A DNA stretch of 7,978 nt, from the NCBI GenBank assembly GCA_027623585.1, contig JAQBVK010000103.1, positions 1-7,978 on the forward strand. The letters run 5' to 3'. The stretch comes from Planctomycetota bacterium. Its GTDB lineage: Bacteria > Planctomycetota > UBA1135. A program made the translations under genes and the position numbers. Shown here piece by piece: positions 6,131 through 7,978 of the stretch (position 1 is the first letter of the stretch; each line of letters starts with the position of its first letter). Under the pieces are notes generated by a model that did not search any database, was not told where the DNA came from, and saw nothing but the letters and a program-made list of their open reading frames with translations.

Positions 6131-7959
6131 TCGGAGGCAGAAGCGGCGGAATCGTTCGGCGGGCTTAGCGGCGACAGGTCACGGTTGGGTGATACCGAGA
6201 CCGGGCGCAGCAGGCCCTTCAAGTCTTCCATCCGGACGGCGCGTCCGCGGCTCTCCACCGCCGCCGTTTCCTCGCGCCGCCCGGGCAGGGCCTCTAGAGC
6301 CCGTTCGAGCAGCAGTGAAGGAGGTACGGAAGTGATGAGGTGCCGCGACTCGTCGAGCCAGGCAGAACAAGGAGCGTCGCCCGAGAAGGCGAAAAGCGCA
6401 CGGTCGAGCGTTGCGTCCTCGCCGGCGACCCGTTGTTCACGGGCCCAACAAAGGACGGCGTCGGCCGCCGAATCCCGCAATTTTAGGGCATCCAGCGCTG
6501 GACGGAAGAGCGCATATGCGCTGGGATCCTTCAACAGCGCGAGGACGATCTCGCGTTCGTTGGCGGTTTGAGCCTCCTGGGCCGTTCGTTTCGGATGGGT
6601 GTTTCCGGAATGCCCACCCGTCGGGGGAGGCGCCGCCAGCGCCCCGGTCCCGCGGATGAGACTCCGCAGCGCTGATTCCGAGACCCCGAGGCCCTCAGAT
6701 GCCAGACGGGACCACGCTTCAGCGACCACAGGACTGGAGGTGGCAGAAATCCACCCCGCCATCTCCTCGGCCGCCTGATGCGCTACCGCCGGAATCGTGA
6801 GATCCGCCTTGAGCTTCCAGGTTTCGAGACGCCAGCGGAGTATATCCCTGGAATCCGCCACGCATGGGCGAAGTTCAGCGACTCGATCGTTGCTGACGAG
6901 GTCAGCCGGATCGCAGCCATCGGGCAATTCGGCGACGCGCACGTCGAGCCCTTCGGCGATCAAATTGCGCGCCGCTTTGGTGGCCGCGCGTCGCCCGGCC
7001 TCGTCGGCGTCGAGCAGCAACACGACCGGACGCTCGAAGCGCCGTAGCCTTCGCGCGTGTTCCTCGGTGAGCGCAGTGCCGAGCGCGGCGACTGCGGTGC
7101 GCAAGCCGGCTTGGTGCAACAAGATCACGTCGAGGTAACCCTCGACCACCAGCACCGATTCCTCCGGCGCGTCGCGCAACGCGGCGGGCAAGAGCTCCAG
7201 GCCATAGAGGATGCGCCGCTTGGGAAACATCGGACCTTCCGGCGAGTTCACGTACTTGCCGAGCGACTTCTCTTCGGCGAAGGATCCCGGCAGATAGCGG
7301 CCACCGAAGCCGACCGTGCGGCCTCCCGCGTCTTGCACCGGAAAAATCAATCGTTCCCAAAAACGATCCTTGTAGGTCCCGCGCCCTTCTTCGTCGCGCA
7401 GCGCGAGGCCCGCCATCTCCATCGCCGCTTCCGGGATCTGTTTGGCGCGCAAGGCGCCAATCAGCGACTGACGGTCGCGCGGCGCCCAACCCAGCGCGAA
7501 TCGTTGCGCCGTCTCTTCGGTGATGCCGCGGCCACTCAGATACGCGCGCGCGCCCTCGGCTTCGGGCGAACGCAGGCGCTCAACGTAGAAGCGGCGCGCG
7601 AGCTGGAGCGCCTCACGCGCATGGCTGCGCAGATCGGCCGACTCGCGATTCCCCGCGCCGGGCGTGGCCGCGGGCATCGCGACACCGGCCTGATCCGCGA
7701 GCACTCGCAACGCCTCCATGAACTCGAGGCCCTCGGTCTCGCGCACGAAGGTGATCACGTCGCCGCCCTTGCCGCAGCCGAAACACTTGTAGAAACCCTT
7801 GCTGGCTTCGACCGAAAACGACGGCGACTTCTCGGCGTGGAAGGGACACAGTCCCCAGTAGCGATTGCCGCGGCGCGTGAGTCGCACGCGTTGCCCCACC
7901 ACCGCCTCGATCGGCAGGCGCTCCTTCAGAGCGTCGACAAAAGCTTGGAGATCTTCCAT
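6127..7959 (-). CDS. dnaG: DNA primase
   Basis: This is a 610-residue bacterial primase, slightly longer than E. coli DnaG (581), which synthesises RNA primers at the replication fork. The N-terminal zinc-binding domain is intact: Cys38 and His41 in GLCPFH, Cys59 and Cys62 in YKCFGCGKGGD. The RNA polymerase domain (about 115-365) contains RLIFPVQDAGGRTVGFGGR and KYVNSPEGPMFPKRRILYGL. The Toprim part shows VVEGYLDVILLHQAG with Glu273 and LLLDADEAG with metal-binding Asp317 and Asp319. A Pro/Gly/Thr-rich linker near 425-440 leads to a C-terminal helical region (about 443-590) in the position of the DnaB helicase-binding domain, which is poorly conserved as expected. The last 20 or so residues are Ser/Pro/Asp rich and look disordered. 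The ATG at 7959 fits the family N-terminus. Only 19 bases lie upstream in the window and they show no Shine-Dalgarno motif; the promoter is outside. Confidence 0.97.
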   Translation of the reverse strand: MEDLQAFVDALKERLPIEAVVGQRVRLTRRGNRYWGLCPFHAEKSPSFSVEASKGFYKCFGCGKGGDVITFVRETEGLEFMEALRVLADQAGVAMPAATPGAGNRESADLRSHAREALQLARRFYVERLRSPEAEGARAYLSGRGITEETAQRFALGWAPRDRQSLIGALRAKQIPEAAMEMAGLALRDEEGRGTYKDRFWERLIFPVQDAGGRTVGFGGRYLPGSFAEEKSLGKYVNSPEGPMFPKRRILYGLELLPAALRDAPEESVLVVEGYLDVILLHQAGLRTAVAALGTALTEEHARRLRRFERPVVLLLDADEAGRRAATKAARNLIAEGLDVRVAELPDGCDPADLVSNDRVAELRPCVADSRDILRWRLETWKLKADLTIPAVAHQAAEEMAGWISATSSPVVAEAWSRLASEGLGVSESALRSLIRGTGALAAPPPTGGHSGNTHPKRTAQEAQTANEREIVLALLKDPSAYALFRPALDALKLRDSAADAVLCWAREQRVAGEDATLDRALFAFSGDAPCSAWLDESRHLITSVPPSLLLERALEALPGRREETAAVESRGRAVRMEDLKGLLRPVSVSPNRDLSPLSPPNDSAASASD

Positions 7960-7978
7960 GCGCGGCGGGCTACTGTAC

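Overview
The window is a tightly packed, GC-rich (roughly two-thirds by eye) bacterial chromosomal segment. Every gene I can support lies on the minus strand, so transcription runs from high to low coordinates. In that order they are: DNA primase (dnaG), the primary sigma factor (rpoD), a coiled-coil C4 zinc-ribbon protein, an exported tripeptidyl-peptidase-II-like subtilase, and the first 81 codons of a protein resembling the EboE family. The gaps between genes are all under 60 bases, and no stretch over 300 bases lacks a gene. I see no tRNA, rRNA, CRISPR array, insertion sequence or attachment site.

The right half (about 4290 to 7960) is a core replication and transcription module. DnaG makes the primers for DNA synthesis and RpoD directs housekeeping transcription, a variant of the 'macromolecular synthesis' arrangement without rpsU in view. 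The zinc-ribbon protein belongs to a little-understood family and follows rpoD after 51 bases.

The left half is accessory. A 1071-residue subtilase has the domain plan of tripeptidyl peptidase II, including the long insert between the catalytic Asp and His. It carries a short hydrophobic N-terminus that looks like a signal peptide, whereas the well-studied eukaryotic enzymes are cytosolic. Its stop codon overlaps the GTG start of the next gene, whose N-terminus resembles EboE, a TIM-barrel-type protein of the ebo metabolite-traffic clusters. The window ends before that gene can be confirmed.

The organism cannot be named from this sequence. High GC, nearly absent Shine-Dalgarno motifs, a TPP II homologue and an EboE-like gene would fit Planctomycetota or a similar environmental phylum, but this is a weak inference. 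I found no clearly new system. The points most worth following are the exported TPP II, its coupling to the EboE-like gene, and the lack of Shine-Dalgarno sequences throughout.
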